Positions 17,295 through 24,468 of a stretch of 64,000 nucleotides of DNA are shown here, one piece after another. The notes beneath the pieces were generated by a model. The model had not been told where the DNA came from and did no database searches. It saw only the letters and a list, made by a program, of their open reading frames with translations. Both the position numbers and the translations under genes were made by a program. Positions within the stretch are counted from its first letter, which is position 1. Each line of letters opens with the position of its first letter. Origin of the DNA: Pseudomonas putida. GTDB lineage: Bacteria > Pseudomonadota > Gammaproteobacteria > Pseudomonadales > Pseudomonadaceae. The stretch is from contig NZ_CP026115.2 in assembly GCF_009883635.2 (NCBI RefSeq), positions 3,100,001 to 3,164,000 on the forward strand, read 5' to 3'.

Positions 17295-17366
17295 TTAGCG
17301 GTTGGCGAAGTACATGGTCACTTCGAAGCCGATACGCAGGTCAGTGTATGCAGGTTTGGTCCACAT
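17295..17366 (-). CDS. pqqA: PQQ precursor peptide PqqA
   Basis: A 23-residue ribosomal precursor peptide beginning [14 protein letters not shown]. It holds the conserved Glu15 and Tyr19 in the E-V-T-M-Y motif, the two residues that become the PQQ skeleton, and ends YFANR. The gene has its own ribosome binding site (ggagaac, before the ATG at 17366). It is shorter than usual gene-calling thresholds. It lies between pqqF and pqqB with 169 bases of upstream non-coding DNA that probably holds a strong separate promoter. Confidence 0.98.
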
Positions 17367-17460
17367 GGGCGTTCTCCTTCCGGATGGGGTTGGGGTGCTT
17401 CAGCTACTCATTGGGTGCCACCTGGAGCTGGAGGTTCCATTGGCTGAGATAGCGTTATCT

Positions 17461-17477
17461 TACAAGAAATTTTTGTA
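17461..17477. promoter_or_regulatory. Near-perfect 17-base palindrome before pqqA
   Basis: tacaagaaatttttgta has arms TACAA/TTGTA around a symmetric AAATTT core with one mismatched pair. It sits 95-111 bases upstream of the pqqA ATG in the only AT-rich part of the pqqF-pqqA gap. On the minus strand a possible -10 (taagat) lies directly next to it, so it would suit an operator at the pqqA promoter. The binding protein is unknown. Confidence 0.5.
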
Positions 17478-17535
17478 CTGAAAGGTTAATTCTTTGATAA
17501 GCGCCCTTGCAGTAAACGTAACAATCCCCGCGAGA

Positions 17536-19815
17536 TCAGTGCCAGGACGCATCCGGCGCGGCGCTGTTGGCCAGGCAAAGCCAGGCGCAATCGTAGCCGA
17601 GCAGGCCGCTTAGCAGGTCGTCCAGATCCGCTTGTTGCGTCATCAGAATAGCCCGCTGCAGCGCAAGTAGATCGCCGGGTTGTGTGGCCAGGTGTGTCTG
17701 CCATGCCCATTCGGCGACCTCGGCGTTGGCCATGGCAGGCTCGTCGAACTGCTCGGCCAGTGCCTGGCGAGCATGGCTATCGAGTGTGACACCCTGGCCC
17801 AGAAGCTCGCGCAGGTGATCGAGGATTTCGCCCTGGCTGGCATGTGGCGACTGCACACCGAACAGCAGGCCACCGATGCCTTCGATCTGACGGAAGGTAC
17901 TGAAAACGGCATAGCCAAGTTGCAGCTCGACTCGCAGTCGTTGATACACCGGGCCTTGCAGCAGCTGGGCCAGGAGTCGACCAATGGCTTGCTGCCCGGC
18001 GGGTAGTGGGCAGAACAGCAGCAGGGCATGTTCACTGCCCGGCACCTTGGCATGGTGCCAGCGATGGCCGGTCCAGAGGGCGGCAGGCGTGGGCACCGCG
18101 CCTTGTCCTGGGCAGCCTTGCAGCACTGCGCCCAGCGCCTGCGCGGCGCTGGTGTCGAAGCCTACAGCCAGGCCCTGCCAGTGGCTGTGCTGCCAGGCGT
18201 CGTCGAGCAGCGCCTGATCGAGTGTGCAGAGCGGCGTTTCGGCGGGGAGAGTGCCGAACACGGCGTCAGATAGCTGATTGATCAATGCCCTGATCGGTAT
18301 CAGGGCGGGCGCCTCGGGTGGCGATGGCTGCCAGTTGGAGGGCGCCTGCATGAGCGCCAGCGCCTGGCCTGTGGCGCGTACCACGGCTGCCGGGTGGCCA
18401 GCGCAACGTAGCTGCCAGTATTCGCCAGAAGCGTTGAACTGCAGTTGCACGCAGGCCTGTTCGCAACGTGCCTGCAGGGGATGCAAGGCGCGTTCAAGTA
18501 CACTCTGCAGGCGCTGGCGCAATGCCGATGGCACGTGCCAGCGCAGATAAAGTGCTGCGTATTGCCTGGCGGGTGGAAGCAGGTCGCTCATGGCCAGCGC
18601 AGGTGGCAGCTCCGCAGTAAGATCGGTGGGTAGTTCATCGAACAACAACGGCTCGGTCGCAGGCAGTTGCCATTGCCCGTATGCCTGACGTGGCAGCTGT
18701 TCAAGCAACGCTTCGAGCGCGCCCAGAGCTTGTTTATCAAGTGCTGCAAACAGCTGCCCGGCGCTGTCGCGGCGGGCCAGCTCCAGTGCACTGGCGCTGC
18801 GTTCGCGACGTCGTTGCAGGCGGCCAAACGCGCTGTTGAGTAGGGCGGAGTCTGACTGGCGGATGAAGTCGAACCAGCCATGCAGCAGCTTCAGCGCTTC
18901 ACCGGTGTCGGCATCCGCGGCGAGTTTCAGGTCGATGTGCCAGAGCAGTTGCCCGGCGAAGGCATACAACTTCTCGACCTGGCACGCTTTGAGCCAGCCG
19001 CGCTGTTCGAGAGCATTCAGCCAAGTGCCGGGGCGGTTGTCGCCGAGGTTGGTTAGCAGCAGTTCCAGCGCCTGCTCTGCACCTGCGGGCAGGCCCTCGT
19101 GGGCGAACAATAGCGGCTTGTTGGCGGCCAAGGCGGGTGGCAAGGCTTGTGGCACAAGGCCGCCCGTTTCGAAGACCCCGGCGTATTGCTTGCCGAGTTG
19201 TTCAAGTTCATCCAGTGGCTGCGGGCCACAGAGACTCAGGGTGATCTGGCCGCCCTGGTAGAAGCGCTGGTGAAAGCCCGTGAGCGCTTGCTGGAAGGCA
19301 ATATTGTGCAAAACGAGGGAATAGCGGTTGCCTGCATGGAAGCCGACCAGCGGATGATCGCCAGCCACCGATTGCAGCAAGGCAAACTGCTGCTGCGCCT
19401 GCGGGTTGCGTGACCAGGCGATGAATTCGGCGTGGATGACTTCCCGCTCGCGGCTTTGCCGTTCGATGCTCAGGTCCGGTTCGGCAAGCATCTGGCACAG
19501 GCGCTCCAGGCCACCGGCCAGTGCGGCGGGCGGCAGTTCAAAGAAGAAGTCGGTGGTGCGCTCGCGGGTGCTGGCATTGACCTGGCCGCCAAGGGCCTGG
19601 ACGTAGCGCATCAGGCCGTCTTCAAGAGGGAAGCGTGCGGTGCCGAGGAAGAACAGGTGTTCCAGGAAGTGGGCCAGCCCAGGCCATGCGGTTGGGGCAT
19701 CATGGCTTCCCGCATGCACCCTCAAGGCGGCCGCCGAGCGCTTCAGGCGCGGGGCGTGGCGCAGGGTCAGCTGCAAGCCGTTGGCGAGGGTGAGGTGGCG
19801 GGTGGTGTCAGGCAT
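17536..19815 (-). CDS. pqqF: PQQ-cluster M16 zinc metalloprotease PqqF
   Basis: A 759-residue insulinase-family protease thought to process modified PqqA. The inverted zinc motif HFLEH is at residues 49-53 (ligands H49 and H53, catalytic E52). The first half resembles an M16 catalytic domain and the second half is a degenerate inactive repeat rich in Gln and Ala. The ATG at 19815 has cggag five bases before it; an in-frame Met at 19839 has none. It is the first gene of the PQQ cluster, and a long non-coding gap separates it from pqqA. Confidence 0.93.
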   Translation of the reverse strand: MPDTTRHLTLANGLQLTLRHAPRLKRSAAALRVHAGSHDAPTAWPGLAHFLEHLFFLGTARFPLEDGLMRYVQALGGQVNASTRERTTDFFFELPPAALAGGLERLCQMLAEPDLSIERQSREREVIHAEFIAWSRNPQAQQQFALLQSVAGDHPLVGFHAGNRYSLVLHNIAFQQALTGFHQRFYQGGQITLSLCGPQPLDELEQLGKQYAGVFETGGLVPQALPPALAANKPLLFAHEGLPAGAEQALELLLTNLGDNRPGTWLNALEQRGWLKACQVEKLYAFAGQLLWHIDLKLAADADTGEALKLLHGWFDFIRQSDSALLNSAFGRLQRRRERSASALELARRDSAGQLFAALDKQALGALEALLEQLPRQAYGQWQLPATEPLLFDELPTDLTAELPPALAMSDLLPPARQYAALYLRWHVPSALRQRLQSVLERALHPLQARCEQACVQLQFNASGEYWQLRCAGHPAAVVRATGQALALMQAPSNWQPSPPEAPALIPIRALINQLSDAVFGTLPAETPLCTLDQALLDDAWQHSHWQGLAVGFDTSAAQALGAVLQGCPGQGAVPTPAALWTGHRWHHAKVPGSEHALLLFCPLPAGQQAIGRLLAQLLQGPVYQRLRVELQLGYAVFSTFRQIEGIGGLLFGVQSPHASQGEILDHLRELLGQGVTLDSHARQALAEQFDEPAMANAEVAEWAWQTHLATQPGDLLALQRAILMTQQADLDDLLSGLLGYDCAWLCLANSAAPDASWH

Positions 19816-19855
19816 GGGAACTCCGGGGCAGGTGTTCATGCTAACCCATTTGCAA

Positions 19856-19949
19856 GGCAGGCCCGGCCCATTCGCGGGGCAAGCCTAGGCATATGCGATT
19901 CCTGTAGGAGCGGGCTTGTCCCGCGAATGGGCCGCAAAGCGGCCCCTGT
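19856..19949. repeat. Inverted REP pair with inner hairpin
   Basis: A partly degraded REP (about 19862-19885, cattcgcggggcaagcc) is followed by a full copy in the opposite sense (19901-19928, ctgtaggagcgggcttgtcc) and a perfect hairpin gggccgc-aaa-gcggccc at 19929-19945. It fills the gap between the davA stop and the pqqF start, on the side downstream of davA. Confidence 0.85.
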
Positions 19950-20743
19950 CAGCCCTGGCGCAGATGCAACTCTTGACGCAGATCGGTCAGGTAAGGAAAC
20001 GCCTCACGCCCCCGCACCACCCGCTCATGCTCCAGCTCAGCCAGCAACTGGCACTCATCGCGCCCGGCCATGGCCAGCAGGCTGCCATCGGGCCCGATGA
20101 TGCTGCTCTGCCCGCAGTAGAGGATCTCGTCCTCGGCCCCGCAGTAGTTGGCATACACCAGGTAGCACTGGTTCTCCTGCGCCCGCGAGCGCACGGTCAC
20201 CTGGCAGACGAAGTCGTACGGCGTCATGTTCGCCGTCGGCACCAGGATCAGCTCGGCTCCTGCCAACGCCAGGCGCCGGGCGTTCTCCGGGAACTCGATG
20301 TCGTAGCAGATCAGCATGCCCACCTTCCAGCCCTCCAGCTCGACCACCGGGAAATGATCGGCGCCAGGGCTGAACATCGCCCGGTCCAGCTCGCCGAACA
20401 GGTGGGTCTTGCGGTAATTGCACAGGCTGCGGCCATGGGCATCGATCAACTGCACGCTGTTGTAGATCGCCCCGTCATCGGCGCGCTCCGGGTAGCCGTA
20501 GACGATAGCGATACGGTGCGCCTGGGCGATCTCCACCACTTCCATGGCCGAGGGACCATCGTCGGTTTCAGCCAGCCGTTCGACCTGCGCCAGGCCGATG
20601 TTGTAGCCGCTCAGGAACATCTCCGGGCACACCAGCAATTGCGCGCCACGCTCGGCCGCCAGCTGCGCCTGGTGGCGCAGCCGTTGCAGGTTGCCGGGCA
20701 CGTCCAGCGGGTTGGGTGCGCCCTGGAACAGAGCGATGCGCAT
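19949..20743 (-). CDS. davA: 5-aminovaleramide amidase DavA (nitrilase superfamily)
   Basis: A 264-residue carbon-nitrogen hydrolase. The catalytic triad of the superfamily is present as Glu41 (CPEMF), Lys112 (YRKTHLF) and Cys146 (LICYDIEFPE). In P. putida KT2440 the orthologue in the same place, next to the monooxygenase gene, is DavA (PP_0382), which hydrolyses 5-aminovaleramide to 5-aminovalerate and ammonia in lysine catabolism. It starts 15 bases after the davB stop with aaggagg before the ATG, so davB and davA form an operon. Without that neighbour only a generic aliphatic amidase call would be safe. Confidence 0.93.
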   Translation of the reverse strand: MRIALFQGAPNPLDVPGNLQRLRHQAQLAAERGAQLLVCPEMFLSGYNIGLAQVERLAETDDGPSAMEVVEIAQAHRIAIVYGYPERADDGAIYNSVQLIDAHGRSLCNYRKTHLFGELDRAMFSPGADHFPVVELEGWKVGMLICYDIEFPENARRLALAGAELILVPTANMTPYDFVCQVTVRSRAQENQCYLVYANYCGAEDEILYCGQSSIIGPDGSLLAMAGRDECQLLAELEHERVVRGREAFPYLTDLRQELHLRQG

Positions 20744-20758
20744 GCTGCCTCCTTGGTT

Positions 20759-22441
20759 TCAGTCAGCCAGGGCGATGGGCCCGATCTCGTCGAACACATC
20801 ACCCGGGCCTGGGTTGTCCGGGTGGGTGTGACCACCGAAGTGGTTCATGATACCCCACACCGCATTCAGCGACGTCTGCACCGCACCTTCGACCCAGGCC
20901 GGGGTCCACGACACATCGTCACCGGCAATGAACATGCCGCGCTGTTCGGCGGGCATGTCCTGCTGCATGAAGTGCGCGTACATGCGCTGGTTGTAGCGGT
21001 AGTGGCCCGGCAGCGCGCCCTTGAAGGCGCCGAGGAAGTGCGGGTCGGCCTCCCAGGAAATGGTGATCGGGTCGCCGATGATATGCCCGGCGATATCGGT
21101 CTTGGGGTAGATCTTCTTCAGTGCATCCAGGGCCAGCTGCACGCGCTTTTCCACGGGATGCGGCAGCATCTTCAGAGCGTCGCTCATCCAGGCGTAGGAC
21201 AGGCAGATCACCCCCGGTTTGTCGTCACCGTTGTCGAACAGGTAGGTCCCGCGGGTGAGGCGATCAGTGAGGGTCATGCTCATCAGGTCGCGGCCGGTCT
21301 GAGGGTCCTTGTCCTTCCAGAACGGCCGGTCGACCATGACGAAGGTTTTCGAAGACTGCATGTAGCGGGTGCGGTCCAGAGCCATCCACATCTTCTGCGA
21401 GAACAGCGACTCTTCGCAGTCGATCTGGGTGGTCAGCAGCCAGCTCTGGCAGGTGGCGAGTACTGCACCATAGTGGCGGGTATCGCCCCAGTTGTCGGTG
21501 ACCGCCAGGCGCCCGTCGGTCGCGCGGGCGATGCGCCTGACCCCGGTGCGCGGTGCGCCGCCATGCAGCGAGCTGAGACTGGTGCCTTCCGGCCAATGGG
21601 CGCAACGCTCCGGCACATGGCGCCAGATACCCTGTGGCACCTGTTCCACGCCACCGACGATCAGGTGCTGGTGATCGTCGCAGTTGGTCATCACCACGCG
21701 GAAGATTTCCAGCATCGAGTTGGGGAAGTCCGAGTCCCAGCCGCCAGTGCCGAAACCGACCTGGCCGAACACTTCGCGGTGCTGGAAGCTCAGCTGGGCG
21801 AACGAGCGCGAGGTAGCGACAAAGTCGTAGAAGGTGCGGTCGTCCCACAGCGGTACCAGTTTGTTCCACAACTCTTTCAGCCGAGGTACGTCACGGTCAC
21901 GGATCGCCTGCTGGATGTCGGCGAACCTGGCGCCGCTCTCCAGCGCATCCGCCCAGGCGTCTGCCACTTCATGGAACAGTTTCGGCAGGTCACTGGCCTT
22001 TTCGGCGTAGTAGGTCTGGCCTTCGAGGTCGATCACCGTGCTGCCCGATGCGGACGTCAGCGGGTTGGGGAAGGGCCTGGTTTCCAGGCCCAGCTTGTCG
22101 ACGTAGTGGTAGAAGGCGGTGGAGGACACCGGAAAGCGCATGCCGCCGAGCTCGGCGATGACGCCGTCGGTGCCGTTGAAGGCCTGCGATCGCAGCCGCC
22201 CGCCGAGCTTCGAGGCCTCGTACACCACGGGCTTGAGGCCCAGCTTCATCAATTCGTAGGCCGCGACCAGGCCGGCGATACCGGCGCCGACGATGGCGAC
22301 TTCCTCACCATGGCGCTCAGCCGGAATGCTGCCCAGGCCGGCCGGGTGCTCCAGCCAGTCGTCGAAGGCGAAAGGGAAGTCCGGGCCGAAGATGGTGATG
22401 GGCTGTTTGCCGTCGGCGGGGTGGCGGTTTTTCTTGTTCAT
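20759..22441 (-). CDS. davB: Lysine 2-monooxygenase DavB (flavin amine oxidase family)
   Basis: A 560-residue FAD enzyme that oxidatively decarboxylates L-lysine to 5-aminovaleramide. The dinucleotide-binding motif VGAGIAGL is at about residues 51-58 followed by VVYEASKLGGR, and the C-terminal FAD-contact region reads MFIAGDDVSWTPAWVEGAVQTSL. It is the same family as tryptophan 2-monooxygenase (IaaM), and automatic annotation often uses that name; the adjacent amidase and the P. putida gene order (PP_0383-PP_0382) favour lysine. Upstream lie 160 bases, then the antitoxin remnant and an Lrp-family gene on the same strand. Confidence 0.92.
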   Translation of the reverse strand: MNKKNRHPADGKQPITIFGPDFPFAFDDWLEHPAGLGSIPAERHGEEVAIVGAGIAGLVAAYELMKLGLKPVVYEASKLGGRLRSQAFNGTDGVIAELGGMRFPVSSTAFYHYVDKLGLETRPFPNPLTSASGSTVIDLEGQTYYAEKASDLPKLFHEVADAWADALESGARFADIQQAIRDRDVPRLKELWNKLVPLWDDRTFYDFVATSRSFAQLSFQHREVFGQVGFGTGGWDSDFPNSMLEIFRVVMTNCDDHQHLIVGGVEQVPQGIWRHVPERCAHWPEGTSLSSLHGGAPRTGVRRIARATDGRLAVTDNWGDTRHYGAVLATCQSWLLTTQIDCEESLFSQKMWMALDRTRYMQSSKTFVMVDRPFWKDKDPQTGRDLMSMTLTDRLTRGTYLFDNGDDKPGVICLSYAWMSDALKMLPHPVEKRVQLALDALKKIYPKTDIAGHIIGDPITISWEADPHFLGAFKGALPGHYRYNQRMYAHFMQQDMPAEQRGMFIAGDDVSWTPAWVEGAVQTSLNAVWGIMNHFGGHTHPDNPGPGDVFDEIGPIALAD

Positions 22442-22602
22442 GAAGTGACCTTGCCAGAGCGGCTGCGCGAGGGGCGGAGCCTGAGTATAGGAGATGGCTG
22501 GTGGTCATTTTATGAAGCGGGGTGTTCGTAATTAAGATGCAGAATGATGGCGGAATGTAGTTTTTATCGTCGCTATGACCAGAATTACATTAGTTTTAAC
22601 GA

Positions 22603-22917
22603 TCAGCTGATTGCTGCAAGGTGCTCCACCGTTTCGGGGAACTTTTGTACCAGGCGGATCAAGGCGATGGCTTGCGCATTCGGCTTGGAGCGACCTTGCT
22701 CCCAGTTCTCCAGCGTTCGGGCATTGGTCCGCAGATAGTTCGCGAAGACTGCTCTGGACATGTTCAGTTGCTGGCGCAGTTCAAGCAACTCGTTGGGAGC
22801 CAGTGGCGCGAGTTCCTGGTAATTCACCTTGTGCGAGCGCAGGGTCATTTTTCCTGCACGCTCCTCGGCCAGGGCGTCGAAGCCTTCGCTGAGTTCAGTG
22901 AAGAGGTTGCGGTGCAT
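22603..22917 (-). CDS. Orphan HigA/NadS-type antitoxin with XRE helix-turn-helix
   Basis: A 104-residue protein with an N-terminal flexible part and a C-terminal lambda-repressor-like helix-turn-helix (LRQQLNMSRAVFANYLRTNARTLENWEQGRSKP, about residues 47-80; the run is quoted only for location). This arrangement matches the antitoxin of HigB/RelE-type toxin-antitoxin pairs of the NadS group. It overlaps by 23 bases the 3' end of a toxin-like frame on the same strand, the usual toxin-first order. The toxin is 5'-truncated (next entry), so the antitoxin appears orphaned; it may still repress a promoter or survive as a harmless relic. Confidence 0.85.
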   Translation of the reverse strand: MHRNLFTELSEGFDALAEERAGKMTLRSHKVNYQELAPLAPNELLELRQQLNMSRAVFANYLRTNARTLENWEQGRSKPNAQAIALIRLVQKFPETVEHLAAIS

Positions 22918-23170
22918 GGTATGTCCTCATCAGGTATTCGCGTTCGAGCATCGTTTTCAGCGTTTTTCGCTGTTGATCTGTCAGGTCATCCTGCATGTCT
23001 TTCCCGTAAAGGGTGAACAACCAGAACTGCATGCCCGATAGCCAGTAGTAGTAAATGACACGGATGCCGCCCCGTTTGCCCTTGTGCCTGAGGGGATCAG
23101 AAAACCGGATTTTTCTAAGCCCTCCGGTTCCTCTGATGACATCGCCTGCATCTGGGCAGCTCGGATCAGA
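22895..23170 (-). pseudogene. 5'-truncated HigB/RelE-type toxin
   Basis: The frame ending at 22895 reads AGDVIRGTGGLRKIRF, then KGKRGGIRVIYYYWL and QFWLFTLYGKDMQDDLT, which are the middle and C-terminal parts of the RelE/HigB toxin family. Family members have about 30 further N-terminal residues with a start codon. Here the toxin-like reading begins right at the lrp stop codon (23166-23168), and upstream the frame runs through lrp and encodes nothing toxin-like. No ATG, GTG or TTG is available before GDVI; the first Met is in the SGMQFW stretch. I read it as a deletion or recombination product that removed the toxin promoter and start. Confidence 0.8.
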
Positions 23171-23627
23171 CAGGCTGTCCGCGATCGACCTTGCTGCTGA
23201 GGATGATCGACGTGGTGGTCTTCTCCACTCCCTCGACACTGCCAATCTGGTCCAGCAACTGGTCGAGTTGCTCCGGTGAATCGCTGCGCAGCCAGGCCAC
23301 GTAATCGAACTCGCCACTCACCGCGCACAGCTGCTGTACCTGCCCCATGGCACTCAGGCGACGCACCACTTCCTTGCCGGAGCGTGGCTGCACCTTGATC
23401 CCGACATAGGCCTGCAGCCCACCGCCCATCAGGCGCTGGCCAAGGCGCACGCCATAGCCGGTGATGACCTTGTTCTTTTCCAGCCGTTCCAGGCGCGAGT
23501 TGACCGTGGTGCGGGCGATGCCGAGCTGGCGGGCGAGGGTGGCGACGCTTTCGCGAGCGTTGATCTGCAGCAGGGCGATCAGCTGCCGGTCGATTTCGTC
23601 GAGGGTGATGGGGCGGGAGTCCGACAT
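23166..23627 (-). CDS. Lrp/AsnC-family transcriptional regulator
   Basis: A 153-residue regulator with the N-terminal helix-turn-helix (DEIDRQLIALLQ, then VATLARQLGIARTTVNSRLERL) and the C-terminal RAM ligand-binding domain (GVRLGQRLMGGGLQAYVGIKV onward, quoted for location). Length is normal. It is transcribed toward davB-davA, so control of lysine breakdown is plausible, because Lrp/AsnC regulators often respond to the amino acid whose genes they adjoin; this is inference. The stop codon coincides with the break point of the truncated toxin. Confidence 0.92.
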   Translation of the reverse strand: MSDSRPITLDEIDRQLIALLQINARESVATLARQLGIARTTVNSRLERLEKNKVITGYGVRLGQRLMGGGLQAYVGIKVQPRSGKEVVRRLSAMGQVQQLCAVSGEFDYVAWLRSDSPEQLDQLLDQIGSVEGVEKTTTSIILSSKVDRGQPV

Positions 23628-23730
23628 GGTGAGTCTCTGCAGTGGGCTCGCTAGCCTACATGGCGTTCCCTGCGCTCAGCCAGTGTTTGCCTGATCATGT
23701 CGCTTCCAGCCCACGGTCATGGTCAGTTGC

Positions 23731-24309
23731 CTATCGATGCCGAGGATAAAGCCCAATGGGAGTGTCGAGCTTGGCGCTGGCATGCGCACACCAGGTGCGC
23801 AGGGCCGCATCCACCGAAGCGCTGTCCGCCAGTTGAGCCAGGGGAATGGCGTTGGCATAGCAGCGATAGCCTGGCATGTCGGTTGAGTTGACTTCGCCAT
23901 GCTCGGGGTAGCCGATATTGGTCCAGTACTCGTTGTACCAATTTCCCTCTTTTGGTTCGTCACAGATCACTACCGAAAGCACCAGCTCGCTGCGACTGGA
24001 TTCGGCGGGCTCGCCAGAATAGTTGCCGGTGTGTTTGTCGAAGCCAGTATCACTGCGGATCCAGGCCCCGAACATCAGGTCGCCTGGGCGTTGGTTGTCC
24101 CAGTGGGCCTCGTGAGCCTGTGGAAACCTGAGCCAGATTGCTGCCAGATCGTGGAACGGCAGGAAGCGCAGGCCGCTGTCTTCACGCTTGTCCAGGCCGG
24201 CCAGGCTGCGTGGACAGGGTAGCGGCCGATTGATATCGTGCGGCTCGCCGCCGACTTTGGCGCTTTCTCTGCCGGTAAACCTGAAAGTTGCCGTGTCGAA
24301 AATGCGCAT
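23731..24309 (-). CDS. Hypothetical protein
   Basis: A 192-residue cytoplasmic-looking protein without signal peptide or membrane segment. It is rich in aromatic residues (WIRSDTGFDKHTGNY, GNWYNEYWTNIGYPEHGE) and starts MRIFDTATFRFTGR. I do not recognise the family. The ATG at 24309 is chosen because a longer open frame would run through the terminator and into the tRNA gene. It stands alone between the Lrp gene, 103 bases away, and the tRNA. The coding frame is supported by the absence of stops and by plausible composition only. Confidence 0.65.
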   Translation of the reverse strand: MRIFDTATFRFTGRESAKVGGEPHDINRPLPCPRSLAGLDKREDSGLRFLPFHDLAAIWLRFPQAHEAHWDNQRPGDLMFGAWIRSDTGFDKHTGNYSGEPAESSRSELVLSVVICDEPKEGNWYNEYWTNIGYPEHGEVNSTDMPGYRCYANAIPLAQLADSASVDAALRTWCAHASAKLDTPIGLYPRHR

Positions 24310-24339
24310 CTGATCTGCTAGGCATGATCGCTCGCAAAC

Positions 24340-24370
24340 GAAAAAGCCGCGCAGATGCGCGGCTTTTTCA
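24340..24370 (-). terminator. Terminator after the CAU tRNA gene
   Basis: aaaaagccgcgc-agat-gcgcggcttttt is a perfect stem with A and T tracts on both sides, five bases beyond the tRNA 3' end on the minus strand. It can work in both directions. Confidence 0.9.
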
Positions 24371-24374
24371 TGTC

Positions 24375-24451
24375 TGGTGGGCCCACACGGACTCGAACCG
24401 TGGACCAAAGGATTATGAGTCCTCTGCTCTAACCAACTGAGCTATAGGCCC
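24375..24451 (-). tRNA. tRNA with CAU anticodon, probably tRNA-Ile2 (AUA decoding)
   Basis: The 77-base minus-strand cloverleaf has acceptor GGGCCTA pairing with the 3' strand before an encoded CCA, the D-arm AGCTCAGTTGGTTAGAGC, the anticodon loop CTCATAA, and the T-arm GGTTCGAGTCC. The anticodon CAT could be elongator Met or the TilS-modified Ile2 (lysidine, reading AUA). The C4-G69 and C5-G68 pairs of the acceptor stem, which are TilS identity elements, favour Ile2; E. coli elongator tRNA-Met has U4-A5 here. It is followed by a strong terminator and lies next to the rmcA-like gene. Confidence 0.9.
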
Positions 24452-24468
24452 TCAGTAAGTGCCCGGGA

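Noticed and set aside
19916..22531. An 871-codon open frame on the plus strand over davA and davB
   Set aside because: High-GC antisense frame; the minus-strand davA and davB show complete motifs and family lengths, and the antisense protein shows no recognisable motif.
23171..23317. N-terminal part of the toxin in frame with the truncated toxin
   Set aside because: This frame is only lrp read in another register; no toxin-like residues in any of the three minus frames.
24375..24451. Elongator tRNA-Met
   Set aside because: Acceptor C4-G69 and C5-G68 pairs and overall stems match tRNA-Ile2 better, though the anticodon alone does not decide.
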